Source of the DNA: Takifugu bimaculatus
Lineage: Eukaryota > Chordata > Actinopteri > Tetraodontiformes > Tetraodontidae
Length of the DNA: 64,000 bases
Direction: 5' to 3'
Assembly: GCA_004026145.2 (NCBI GenBank)
Contig: CP034992.1
Location: 6,912,135-6,976,134 of the forward strand
Shown: positions 1-10,729 of the stretch, piece by piece
Numbering within the stretch: the stretch's first letter is position 1
How the letters are laid out: every line of letters starts with the position of its first letter
Position numbers and translations under genes: made by a program
Notes under the pieces: generated by a model
Databases searched by the model: none
Told to the model about the DNA's origin: nothing
Seen by the model: the letters and a program-made list of their open reading frames with translations, nothing else

Positions 1-1331
1 GGAGAATGTGGAGAACAGGGAAATTTCACAGATACAGGATTATAATTAGTTTTTACGAATGATGCTCAGCCTTTACAAGTGCACACTTTTGTGTTTCTCA
101 TTTCTTTCTCCAACACACAAATGTAAAAATGAGTTTTCAGCTACGACTACAATTCATTTTTCTTCTCTTCATGTGTCTATGTGTAAAAAAAACTCCACTG
201 TTTTCCAAATGACTTTTAATAATTAGTCACATCTATGTTTGTTAATCTGAAGAGAACTTCTAAAACTTGTGGCTTTTACCACAACTTGGCCCAAAACTGA
301 TTAAAATTGCTAAATGATAAATTGCTAAATGACAGACAGACAGACAGACAGACAGACAGGCAGGCAGGTTCTGCTCAAGGTTTCTTCCTGTTAAAGGGGA
401 TTTTTTTGCATGCCACTGTTGCTTGTTGGGGGTCAGGCCCTTGGATACTGTAAAGCACCTAGAGACAATTTAGATTGTAACAGATGCTGTATAAATATTG
501 ATTGATTGAGTGATTGATTTGCTCCATTTGGATTTGTGGGTTCCTGAAAATTGAATTCAATAGATTGTTCATTCATGATTGGTTACCGTGTTCAGATCTT
601 TAATCTGAAGAGAACTTCAACCAAAACTGATTAAAATTGCTAAATGACAGACAGACAGACAGACAATTTATTTAATAGCCTTTATGTTTAATCTCTTTGA
701 TATGAAAGCCCATTATCCTATTTTATCAACCATATATGTAATATAAATGTGTTTAGTTTACAACCAACAACAATCAGCTTTACTGCATCAGTAGATTGAC
801 TACATTTGTTCTGCGGTAGGCATTTTGAAATGTATAAAGAAATTATATTTATGGATAGTTTGTAACAAGATAGTTTCCAACTGTATGTTTAGGAGCCATT
901 TCCCAGCTCCGCCCTATACGAGCATGTTTAATAGCAGGCTAATTATCCCACAGACGGTTTTGCAGGATGTGTGGTGTTATCAGGGTTATCGCAAAGCTTT
1001 GGGACTGGTTATGGTGGGAGAATGTGGAGAACAGGGAAATTTCACAGATACAGGATTATAATTAGTTTTTACGAATGATGCTCAGCCTTTACAAGTGCAC
1101 ACTTTTGTGTTTCTCATTTCTTTCTCCAACACACAAATGTAAAAATGAGTTTTCAGCTACGACTGCAATTCATTTTTCTTCTCTTCATGTGTCTATGTGT
1201 AAAAAAAACTCCACTGTTTTCCAAATGACTTTTAATAATTAGTCACATCTATGTTTGTTAATCTGAAGAGAACTTCTAAAACTTGTGGCTTTTACCACAA
1301 CTTGGCCCAAAACTGATTAAAATTGCGAAAT

Positions 1332-1380
<49 letters not shown>

Positions 1381-1826
1381 TTTCTTTAATATCCTTTATG
1401 TTTAATCTCTTTGATATGAAAGCACATTATCCTCTTTTATCAACCATATATGTAATATAAATATGTTTAGTTTACAACCAACAACAATCAGCTTTATTGC
1501 ATCAGCAGATTGACTACATTTGTTCTGCGGTAGGCCTTTTGAAATGTGTAAAGAAATTATATTTATGGATAGTTTGTAACGAAATAGTTTCCAACTGTAC
1601 GTTTAGGAGCCATTTCCCAGCTCCGCCCTATACGGGCATGTTTAATAGTAGGCTAAGTATCCCACAGAAGGTCGATTGGCCAACATTTCTGCTGCAGCAT
1701 CACTTCCAGGGTTTTCTCTTGTCTCTTATTTTGTGGGAGGTTAAGGTGTTTTGAATTAGGAAGTCACTTTTTATCATTCAGTCGCTTCACTTTATTCATG
1801 TGTCCTATCCACAGAAGATACACTCC
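1..1826. repeat. Upstream subrepeat array of unit 1 (two and a half copies)
   Basis: The window opens inside a subrepeat. A second copy covers about 666-1340 and a third about 1380-1680, where it runs into the gene leader. Copies share a block from the ATTTAATAGCC/ATTTCTTTAATATCC start through ACAACCAACAACAATCAGC and GTTTAGGAGCCATTTCCCAGC to a run of GACA units. GACA microsatellites lie at about 333-366, 647-665 and 1333-1379. Between the first two, about 367-640 holds an L2-like tail (GTAAAGCACCTAGAGACAATTTAGATTGTAACAG followed by ATTGATTGATTGAG). The last copy diverges at about 1672, after CCCACAGAAGGT, into a sequence unique to the gene 5' end. A possible TATA-like AATATAAATATG lies near 1454. 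Open frames in these copies have no ATG at the conserved start and end at different places, so I do not call them coding. The last 26 bases before the ATG follow a CCACAG acceptor, which suggests a non-coding first exon upstream that I could not place. Confidence 0.85.
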
Positions 1827-4800
1827 ATGACAATGGCATTCCAAAAAGGAGACCATCACAATCTTGGATTCAACTTTAGCTCACACAAGAGAAATGTGGA
1901 CTGGCGACGGATCAATGTTCTGAACATTGATCTACTGGTGAGGACGGTAGATATCGATGCCCTTCAGGAATACATCAGTGATGTCACCTACTGCAGCTTG
2001 GAGACTGTGCGGTGTCCGCGGTGCATGTCCCCCGCAGACCCGACATTAGTCAAACTCTTTCGGCTGGCTCAGTTGTCACTGGAGTGGCTGCATCATTGCC
2101 AGGAAAAACTCATTTCTGGCTTGCAAAACACAGAGGATAAGCTGAAATCCAGTGAGGAAGAGTGCCAAAAGCTTAAGAACAAGAATAAGGAACAGGAGGA
2201 GAAGATGAAGGGGATGGTCTCTGAGCTGAAGTCCAGGAGAACTATTATTAAAAAGCAACAATCTCTGTTTGCAACAAACATCAACAACGGCATCCAGGTA
2301 GCGTTCAGATGTTAAAGCCTCGCTCCTGAGGAATATTAAAACCATTGTTTTAACAAAAGTCAGTCAAAAGGTCTGGTTTTCGAAAAAACAAAAAAAAGTT
2401 AAATATTGGCTCTGTTGTCTTTACTTTCAGTGTGGACACTGTGAGAAGAACTACCTGAATGCCTTCTTCCTTCAGAAACACATGCTGCGGCGTCACCCGG
2501 ACCAGTGCCAGAACTGTAAATACTTCACACGTCACATTCATGTTCCACTGGTGTGGACTCTAAAAACCTTGTTTTTTACATCTTTCCAGTAATGGTTAAA
2601 ATTGATCAGAAGAATTCTGAGATCGAGAGTCTGAAACTGGAGATCAACAGTCTGAGGATGCAGCTGGCCCAAGCAGCAAAGGTAGAAGAACCACACTGCT
2701 GTTGGGTTTGTGATGTGACTGAAATGTTTGGGAAGATGTCCAGACAAAACCATTTCTGTAAATCCATGTGGTGAAAAACAGAATGTCATTGTCTCCTTTG
2801 ACAACCAGGAGCAGCAGGACAAGCTGGAGCTGCACTACGAGAAGGAAAAACTGAAGCTGGAGAAGTCAGCGATGCAAGTGGAGGCCGAGAACCTGAGGCT
2901 GAAGGCGGAGAACCTCCGTCTGCAGCACGAGAAGCTTGAAGAGCAGACAAAGAGCGGGAGGCTGCAGCAAGAGTTGCAAAATGAAAAGGAGGAACGCCAG
3001 CAGCAAGTCATGATGTTCCAGGCAGAGATCCTGAATCTGGAGGAGGAGAAAGTGGAGTTCCAAAATGGAAAGGAGGAACTCCAAGAGGAAACCACGATTC
3101 TCCGGGCAATGGTCCTGAGGCTGCAGGAAGAGAAAGTGGAATTGCAAAATGGAAAGGAGGAACTCCAGCAGCAAACCACGATGCTCCAGGCAGAGATCCT
3201 GAGGCTGCAGCAGGAAAAAGTGGAATTTCAAAATGGAAAGGAGGAACTCCAGCAGCAAACCACGATGCTCCAGGCAGAGATCCTGAAGCTGCAGCAGGAG
3301 AAAGTGGAGTTCCAAAATGGAAAGGACGAACTCCAGCAGCAAAACATGATGCTCCAGGCAGAGATCCTAAAGCTGCAGCACGAGAAAGTGGAGTTCCAAA
3401 ATGGAAAAGACGAAATCCAGCAGCAAAACACGATGCTCCAGGCACAGATCCTGAGGCTGCAGGAGGAAAAAGTGGAATTTCAAAACATAAAGGAAGAACT
3501 CCGGCAGGAAACTACGATGTTCCAGGCAGAGATCCTAAAACAGCAGCAGGAAAAAGTGGAATCTCAAAATGTAAAGGAAGAATTCCGGCAGGAAACTACA
3601 ATGCTCCAGGCACAGATCCTGAAGCTGCAACAGGAGAACCTCACGCTGGAGTCAGAGAACAGCACCCTGAAGGATGTGAATGAGGTGAACAGTGACACTC
3701 AATCGGTCCCTACAGATGTTCTAATAATGGTTCAGATGTTCACCTGGTCTTTATAGAGATATTCTTAAACCTTCTGCTCAAAATGAGCCTGATTGAAACA
3801 GATCCTAGTTTGTGATCTCTTAAGCAGACTCCGTTCCAATGTCTCTGTGTGTGTGTGCATGTATGTGTGTGTGTGTGCAGAAACAGGACCACAGGGTGCA
3901 GAAGAAAAACAGGAGGGAGCAGAACAAAAGCCGGAAGCAGACGGTAAGGACGTCAGCTTCACACCGGCTGCCACTCTGACACAGGCTGCATAATTAGGTT
4001 GAGAGAGGAAGTGAAATAACACATGATCCCCCAGAATGTGCAGCGCACGTTAATGAGCATTTTCACCATGGATGTATGGTGAAAAACACAAATGGGGAAA
4101 TTCTAGACTTAAATTCGTTCGAGCTCGGCAAGTTTTTTTTTTAAAATAATGAATGTCTCAGCCTAAGAGTGACGGTTCCCTGACTCTCTGGCCTTAACGC
4201 TTTGGATTGAGGTACAACTTCATGCAAACATTAAAATGATCTGTCATTTCACAGGGGAAGGTCTCCATGCCCACTCCAACCCAGAGCTCCACGATGTAAG
4301 GAAAATTTGATAGTGTGATGAATGTGATTAAGGAGATCAAAATATACTTCTCCTCTCTTTAAATAGTCACACCTTCATGAGCAGCTTTGCATGGCTTTGA
4401 ATTTAACTGATTTAATCTGGCAACTCCTCAGATTTGTTGATGACTCCTCAAGTGACGAAACGTCCAGTGAACAGGAGGAGACTAAAATACGAAAATGCCA
4501 GTTACAAAAGCAGGAGTGTGACACATTCCAGAGACCCAGTGAGGACATGCGGAAATTGTCCCACCGTCCTCAGCTACCCAGTCAGTCTGAGAGAAATGAA
4601 CTGCAGACTGACAAGAAGCTGACTGGAAATAAGAAGGAGAAACCTGGTAAAGGTCACTCACTGTCCACCTCCCACCCTAATTTAAACATGCAAATCATTG
4701 TGATGAACTATTGGTGATTGTGTTAAAATGGTCACTTTATGTGTTCAGAGATGCCAGCGAGATCTCAGTTCAGGCTGCCCTCGAAAGTCATCCAGGTAAA

Positions 4801-7333
4801 GCCTGCAGCACCAGTCAGCAAACTCCTGGAGCAGCTGGCAGAACTGGACAAGACGCCCAGAGCCAAACCAAAGTAAGTCAATGCCATGGAAGAAAATTCA
4901 GTTTTGAACTAGACTCTTTCTTGTCGTCCTCCATCAATGTGAGACTATTGATCGTCTCTAAATGTTTTTGCTGAAGCTCTTCAGTGTGACTGATCTTAAA
5001 AACTGCTTCTCCAACACCTCAGATACCCTTCTGTCTCGACATCCAGTTCAGGAGAAGAATCTGAAACTGGAGGAGACACCAGTGAGCAGGAGGAGGACAA
5101 GCGGAAATTGTCCCACCGTCCTCAGCTACCCAGGCAGTCTGAGAGAAATGAACTGCAGACTGACAAGAAGCTGACTGGAAATAAGAAGGAGAAACCTGGT
5201 AAAGGTCACTCACTGTCCACCTTCCAAACTAATTTAAACATGCAAATCATTGTGATGAACTATTGATGATTGTGTTAAAATGGTCACTTTATGTGTTCAG
5301 AGATGCCAGCGAGATCTCAGTTCAGGCTGCCCTCTAAAGACATCCAGGTAAAGCCTGTAGCACCAGTCAGCAAACTCCTGGAGCAGCCGGCAGAACTGGA
5401 CAAGATGTCCACAGCCAAACCAAAGTAAGTCAATGCCATGGAAGAAAATTCAGTTTTGAACTAGACTCTTTCTTGTCGTCCTCCATCAATGTGAGACTAT
5501 AGATCGTCTCTAAATGTTTTTGCTGAAGCTCTTCAGTGTGACTGATCTTAAAAACTGTTTCTCCAACACCTCAGATACCCTTCTCTCTCAACATCCAGTT
5601 CAGGAGAAGAATCTGAAACTGGAGGAGACACCAGTGAGCAGGAGGAGGTCAAGCAGAAATTGTCCCGCTGTCCTCAGCTACCCAGTCAGTCTGAGAGAAA
5701 TGAACTGGAGACTGACAAGAAGCTGACTGGAAATAAGAAGGAGAAACCTGGTAGAGGTCACTCACTATCCACCTCCCAATCTAATTTAAACATGCAAATC
5801 ATTGTGATGAACTATTGGTGATGGTGTTAAAATGGTCACTTTATGTGTTCAGAGATGCCAGGGAGATCTCAGCTTAGGCTGCCCTCTAAAGACATCCAGG
5901 TAAAGCCTGTAGCACCAGTCAGTGAACTCCTGGACCAGCCGGCAGAACCGGACAAGACGCCCAGAGCCAAACCAAAGTAAGTCAATGCCATGGAAGAAAA
6001 TTCAGTTTTGAACTAGACTCTTTCTTGTCGTCCTCCATCAATGTGAGACTATTGATCGTCTCTCTTTAAATATTTTTGCTGAAACTCTTCAGTGTGACTG
6101 ATCTTAAAAACTGTCTCTCCAACACCACAGATACCCTTCTTACTCAATAATCAGTTCAGATGAAGAATCTGAAACTGGAGGAGACACCAGTCAGCAGCAG
6201 GAGGTCATGCGGATATGGTCCATCCGTCCTTGGCTACCCAGTGACTCAGGGGGAAGTGAACAGGAGACTGAAAACAAGCTGGATGTTAATAAGAAGGGGG
6301 AACCTGGTAAAGGTTCGTTGTGTGTTCCATATAACGCTATACAGTTTATTAGAATATTGTACTGTATTACATGTCATTGCAGTGAAGCATATTTGATTTG
6401 TGTAGACGTTATTATCAGGATATTAAATTGTAAAATACTGCACAGTATAAGAAAACCCAACACAATCGTTTCTAGTTTCGTCTGCTGGGCGTTCTGCTGA
6501 AGCACAACCAGAGGCGATGACATCTACAGAAGCTCCAAAGAAATTTTCTTTCCTGTAAGAAATGTCAGATTTCTGGAAAAACAAATGATTTTCTATTTAT
6601 TATTTCCACCTAAATGATAAGTTTTAAATGGTTTTAAATTCCTGCTTATTTCCCTCCAGGAACATATTCAAAAATTTAAAAAAGAAATTGAAGGGAAAAA
6701 CGGAAAAAAAAGAACAGAATGAAGTAAAATCGGAGAAACCGGTTGAGGGCAGACAGAGTCAACAGCAGACCAACAAGGTGAGTTTGGGGGACAAAAGGTA
6801 AGGCCTTTGTTGGTGTCACCGGAAACTCAACAGATGACCGACTTTAAATCTTAGATTTTCGAATTTTAAGTTTTTGAAAAATTGGTCTCCTAAAACTCAC
6901 AATAGCTCAAAACATGGCCACAAGCTCATGTAACTCAATGCCTCCTTTGTCTTTTTAATTTTGAAGAAAAAAACTCAAAGCTCTTTCAAAAAACCATTTG
7001 GAATAAAATCACCGCCAAAAGTTAGTGACGCCAACTCAGCCGAGACAATTGTGGAGGCCCAGAAACCCAAGGTGAGACTGACGCAGTGATGGGACATTGA
7101 AGCCGACAAAGTCATTTTGCCACATATAAGAAAAGCAACAGCAACAAATTAGAAGAAAATCCAGGCGCACCTTTCACAGCTCTGTCCATCTTTTCTAGAC
7201 CCAGCAAAAGTGGATGAAGAGCCACCAGAATATAAGTATTAAAAGATCAGCAACCAGCAGCCAGCCAGCAGCCAGCCAGCTAGAGCAGAAGACAACTGTG
7301 AACAAGTATCCGTGGTTCCGCCCTAAAAAGTAA
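1827..7333 (+). CDS. dzip1-like: DZIP1-like zinc finger / coiled-coil protein, copy 1 (17 exons, intact)
   Basis: Exon model: 1827-2297 (acceptor at 1814), 2431-2515, 2590-2681, 2809-3684, 3881-3943, 4255-4295, 4432-4646, 4749-4872, 5023-5198, 5301-5424, 5575-5750, 5853-5976, 6131-6306, 6476-6554, 6660-6777, 6967-7071, 7199-7333. All introns are GT-AG, phases match, and 3180 nt give 1059 residues. Residues about 14-130 match the DZIP1 N-terminal domain (VDWRRINVLNIDLL, TYCSLE, KLFRLAQLSLEWLHHCQEKL). A single C2H2 finger follows: C158, C161, H174, H179 (C-x2-C-x12-H-x4-H). Coiled coil fills about residues 186-530. The rest is a Ser/Glu-rich and Lys-rich tail made of repeated exon pairs. DZIP1 and DZIP1L act at the ciliary basal body and in Hedgehog signalling; DZIP1 was first found as a binder of the germ-cell protein DAZ. 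A role for this copy is inferred from family only. Its C-terminal half does not resemble DZIP1 as I know it, so it is probably a diverged paralogue. Exon 4 could also start at 2782, in frame. A GTG-initiated extension from 1800 would read through the splice acceptor and is not used. Confidence 0.88.
3013..3684 (+). repeat. Eight 84-bp (28-residue) coiled-coil repeats in exon 4, copy 1
   Basis: Exactly eight units of 84 bp fill exon 4 up to its donor. Each encodes 28 residues, or four heptads, of the type MLQAEILKLQQEKVEFQNGK followed by xELQQQTT. Seven units are regular; the eighth degenerates to a Q-E-N-L-T-L-E-S-E-N-S-T type sequence. Leu/Ile sit at heptad core positions and the surface is Glu/Lys/Gln-rich, as expected for a long continuous helix. 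Repeat length equals an integral number of heptads, so gain or loss of a unit keeps both the reading frame and the heptad register. Confidence 0.92.
4432..6306 (+). repeat. Intragenic tandem repeat of a two-exon module, period about 552 bp, copy 1
   Basis: Exon pairs 7+8, 9+10 and 11+12 plus the single exon 13 are copies of one module, introns included. Exons 8, 10 and 12 are each 124 nt and start at 4749, 5301 and 5853 (steps of 552). Exons 9, 11 and 13 are each 176 nt and start at 5023, 5575 and 6131. Exon 7 is a longer, diverged 215-nt member. The long exon encodes SSSGEESETGGDTSEQEE, then KLTGNKKEKPG; the short exon encodes a basic stretch EMPARSQFRLPSK, then PVSKLLEQ. Every intron has the same phase pattern (1 then 2), so whole modules can be added or lost without breaking the frame. 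Confidence 0.92.
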
Positions 7334-8066
7334 ACTAATAGGGAAGACCTAAAGAAAGAGCCATGCAGGAGAAGCGGCCAGCAGCCATGTTGATGGAAAT
7401 GTATAGTGAGCTACTAGCTCAGTAAATTCTATAGTATGTGCAGTCCAGAATATTTATGTGATGTTTTATCAAATAAATTTAATTGAATGTTGACACGCGC
7501 GATTTTAGCAACTGAAACGTGTGATCTCATAGATTCACTTTGTATGGATGAACTTTGAAGGTTGACTGTGTTGATTAGGATGTGCAAGTGGATGGGAATA
7601 AATCCTGGACAATCCCTCCCACCCGCTCCATAACACAGTGGACAAACTGAGAAGCAGCGTCTAAGAACGGTAGAGGAAGTCATTCCTGCCATTACACTGT
7701 ATAATTCCTCCTTCTCTGTCAGAGCTGTACTCTCTTGACTGGATTTATGCATCAGCTCGGGTGCCCTCCAAACCCATTCAATTACATTAATTGTTTAATG
7801 CTTATGTTTTAATCTTATTTCTATATTATTCTATATGTATGTAAATATGCTTATAATTTATTATTGTTTTTATCTCTATGCCTACATTCTAATCTTATTT
7901 GTATTTTATTTTATTCTATTTCTATACTTCCCTATGGGGGTTTATAAAGTATATCTTGAATCTTGAAAACAAGCACAACCCTCTGTGTGTGTGTGTGTGT
8001 CCAAATATTTGTATTAATGAGGACCCCATGTTTCACTGTGGCTTAAGTGTTGTGAAAGAGTAACTA
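7334..8066 (+). other. 3' UTR and AT-rich flank of copy 1
   Basis: No gene seen. A good polyadenylation signal, AATAAA, lies at 7472-7477, 139 bp after the stop. After about 7780 the sequence becomes very AT-rich. At about 7931-7970 it contains CCCTATGGGGGTTTATAAAGT, which resembles the 3' tail of a fish retroelement (weak). A GT microsatellite follows at about 7984-8000. Confidence 0.6.
7472..7477 (+). terminator. Polyadenylation signal of copy 1
   Basis: AATAAA in the context ATCAAATAAATTTAATTG, 139 bp after the TAA stop of exon 17. It is the first canonical signal downstream and is kept in all five copies. Confidence 0.6.
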
Positions 8067-8675
8067 CCGTTTTTTTACGACCATAAGGCGCACCTAAAAC
8101 ACTGAGATTTTCTCAAAAATCGACGGTGCGCCTTCTAATATGGAGCGCCTTGTGTCTGCTGTGTGCCTTTGGTAGGTGCACTACGGTAAACGCTCCGCCA
8201 ATCGATTAGCGACACCTACGCGTAGGGATCCCTTAAAATGGTGCCGGTCAAGCGAGACCTATATGAATGAGGCTTACTTTAAACTGCAGGCCATCGAATA
8301 TGCGGCTGAAAATGGCAATCGAGCAATCTTAGTGTTTTCGCTTTATGAGGCGGCGGCATCTCTCCATACGCGCGAGGAAAACTGTTGCGCAGCGGCTGCC
8401 CGCGGACTACCAGGAGAGGGCGGCCATCTTCCGCACCTACTGCCGCGACAAGATAACGGCGCCCAGCCACATCTATGAGGCAGCGGCGGGCAAGTTATGC
8501 CACCATATGCGGGTGGATTGTAGACGCATGGGCTATAATACCGTCTTCATGTATTGTAAGAGCTTTCACAAAATCAACGATGAAGCGGAACCGGTCGGTG
8601 AGTCTGATTCAGATGATTAAGAAGAGGAATTCGGGATGTTGGACAATGAATAGGAACGGGCGAGAGGGCGAATAA
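8067..8675 (+). mobile_element. Decayed pogo/Tigger-family DNA transposon, unit 1
   Basis: A terminal-repeat-like start (CCGTTTTTTTACGACCATAAGGCGCACC) follows a TA dinucleotide, the usual pogo target. Inside are three separated pieces of a pogo-type transposase. An N-terminal piece at about 8270-8330 has YFKLQAIEYAAENGNRA. A middle piece at about 8377-8460 has TVAQRLPADYQERAAIFRTYC. A C-terminal piece at about 8500-8565 has ICGWIVDAWA and IVRAF, followed by a ESDSDD stretch and a stop at 8618. The pieces are in different frames. The DNA-binding helix-turn-helix remainder and the whole DDE catalytic core between the middle and C-terminal pieces are gone. No matching inverted repeat was found at the 3' side. 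It cannot encode an active transposase. Confidence 0.8.
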
Positions 8676-9105
8676 AGCTGAGATGAAGGCTGCTCCTCCC
8701 ACAAGCGCCCTTCTGCTGACTGTTTTTACGTGAGGATGAGCAGACAAAAAAAAAAAAACAGCTAGAGACTGAATCAAGTAGGTTTGAAGGAACGCATGAT
8801 GTGTCAGAGCTGCTGAGTTCATACTGGTTTGTTTTTGAGTACACACATCACCCCCGTGTGCCCCAAATAAATGCAACTACTCTACTATAAGCACGGTCAA
8901 AAAACAAGATGATTTCCAAGTTTAAGTTTAGGAGCCATTTCCCAGCTCTGCCTATATGGGCATTTTTTTCCATGGCACTGTTGCTTGTTGGGGGTCAGGC
9001 CCTGGGATTCTGTAAAGCACCTAGAGACGATTTAGATTGGAACAGATGCTATATAAAGATTGATTGATTGATTGATTTGCTCCATTTGAGTTTGTGGGTT
9101 CCTGA
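8676..9105. repeat. Pogo-flank segment followed by subrepeat fragment and L2-like tail, unit 1
   Basis: About 8676-8900 has no recognised gene. It holds an A-run at 8747-8758 that varies in length between units, and AATAAA near 8867. From about 8921 it matches part of the upstream subrepeat (GTTTAGGAGCCATTTCCCAGC). From about 8965 it holds an L2-like retroelement tail: TTGCTTGTTGGGGGTCAGGCCCTGGG, then GTAAAGCACCTAGAGACGATTTAGATTG, ending in ATTGATTGATTGATT. The subrepeat-like sequence breaks off at GGGTTCCTGAA, where retroviral sequence starts. Confidence 0.6.
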
Positions 9106-10729
9106 ACATGAACTAGCGACAGGCAGACGAATGCCAACTCCTTGGCGCACAAGTGGCAAAGGCCCAAGTCTGGAACTTCTTGAGGATGAAATGCATGTCT
9201 ATGTTAACTATTTGGCTATTCTTCATAAAAGAATACCCACATATGTTTCTGAAAGGCAGCAGCAGGAAGAGGCGCAACAGAGGCTCGACGAGCACCACAG
9301 TGAAACCACGAGATAAGGTATTTGTAAAGGTGTTCCGGAGGAAGTGGTTTGACGAGTGTCGTCAAGGTCCATTTGAAGTTGTGCGTTGTTCCGGAACTGC
9401 TGTCCAGATCAAAGGTTCGCCAACATAGTATCACTTGTCGCATTGTGTCTAGGCTCAGAACAAAGTGGCACCAGTGGTACAACCCCGCCTTCAGATGACA
9501 CCAATTCTACCAGCAATTTTACTGCTGCCTCGGGTGCTAGGAGAGTGAGAGAACTCGCACAATTTCACAATCTTGAATCTATCCATTGGAGAAAAATCTA
9601 GGAGAAAAATGGGGTATCGGTTGGTTTCCGTGGTATGTTGTTGTATTTCTTGCCGAAAATATTGACAATATCACTAATGAAACCATAAGAGGCTTTGAAC
9701 ATCTTTCCAATGCTTAGAGGAGTCACAGACTTACGTTGTTGAACGATGACATGGCTTTAGATTACATCTAGGTTACATCCAATGGGAGCTGTGTTGTTTC
9801 AGGTTCTCGGTGCAGTCGTAGTGTGATAGTTTGTTTTTGCACTTTGTCATTGACCTGTGCCAAGGTGTTGATATTGCATTGGATTGGTGTGGTGATGCCT
9901 GGCAATGAGACCCAGATGCCGCTCTTAAGTGATAAAGCTTTGGTTGATTCAGATGAGGACATTTCTGACAAGATGGTTGATAAATATGCAGTATATTCGA
10001 TTGAGATATGATACTCATGCTCTGATATGTTTGTACTGTATTCCTCTTAATGACACCAATATTTTGTTTGCAAGGATACTGCCAGATCTGTTTCCAGGAC
10101 AGTAGTTGGGGATCTACGTTGGGGTGACAACTATGTTCGAATGGACTCACTCAAAATGAACAGTGAAAGATGCTGGAGGACACTGAATGAAGATGTGGAA
10201 CAACTGAAGATGTGAATCACCTGAAGATCCTTCATCAGGGGACTATGAAGTACAAGTTCAAAAAACTGCAATTTGATGTGTTTAACACACACACACACAT
10301 GGTTTTTGTCAATAAAGTTATTTGGGGGATTTCATCAGTAGGCAGATGTTATGAAAACTCAGGTTTTTGGTGAATAGGGAAATGAGTACTTAGTCAGGGA
10401 AAGTTCTGAGGTAAGGTCCGATGGGTTGACCAGCTTGACCATGGACAGTTTTTTGATTTTGTTTCTGAGTGTCTCATTTGTGTTTGCCAAACTCTCCCTG
10501 AATATAACCTTCTTGCAAAATTTGCTTGGAGTACCATAGCTGGTCACCATAGACAGAGGGACCATCAGAGACTTGCTCTCACAGTCCACTGAATTTTCAT
10601 ATATGAATTACTCCTACCCAATCAATCTTTTGCTCATGTGCATCAAATTATCCTACTTTATTGGTCACCATCAACTTCAATAAAACTTGATTATCTTTTT
10701 TACTTTGCGCAATTTCGGTGGGGGGGGAG
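9106..10729 (+). mobile_element. Endogenous retrovirus remnant, integrase C-terminus to envelope and 3' end, unit 1
   Basis: About 9106-9425 reads, in two frames broken near 9312, as the C-terminal region of a retroviral integrase: a helical linker followed by a small basic beta-barrel-type segment with an FVKVFRRKW core. About 9480-10011 holds short open pieces resembling the transmembrane half of a retroviral envelope protein, interrupted by stops, including a TAG at about 9716 seen only in this unit. A CA repeat at about 10288, an AATAAA at 10311 and AT-rich sequence follow. A polypurine tract (GGTGGGGGGGGAG, about 10717-10729) directly precedes the LTR. Gag, protease, reverse transcriptase and the 5' LTR are absent. 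It is a broken fossil with no complete gene. Confidence 0.75.

Noticed and set aside
333..366. GACA runs considered as a CRISPR-like array or attachment site
   Set aside because: They are simple tetranucleotide microsatellites without unique spacers, in eukaryotic DNA.
1800..1826. Upstream extension of exon 1 from a GTG at 1800
   Set aside because: It would translate through the CCACAG splice acceptor and start on GTG. The first ATG in the exon (1827) is better supported.
2682..2808. Reading the third coding exon through the following sequence (73-codon frame ending at 2774)
   Set aside because: It runs through a good GTAGAA donor into a stop. Splicing to 2809 joins in phase and continues the coiled coil.
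2866..3445. Long minus-strand open frames (up to 158-179 residues) opposite exon 4 in every copy
   Set aside because: They are mirror frames of the 84-bp coiled-coil repeats. They change length with repeat number, have Leu/Phe/Cys-rich low-complexity composition and no splice or start context.
7560..7752. Conserved minus-strand frame (70-107 codons) in the 3' flank
   Set aside because: Lies in the AT-rich 3' flank, differs in start and end between units through indels, and has no recognisable domain.
9773..10150. Minus-strand 125-codon open frame repeated in all units over the retroviral remnant
   Set aside because: It lies opposite envelope-type sequence and matches no family I know. Conservation between units only reflects recent duplication.
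10359..10589. Minus-strand 76-codon open frame between the envelope remnant and the LTR
   Set aside because: Present in all units, but broken by an indel in unit 3, with no recognisable domain or promoter. It could be a captured host fragment, but there is no evidence for that.
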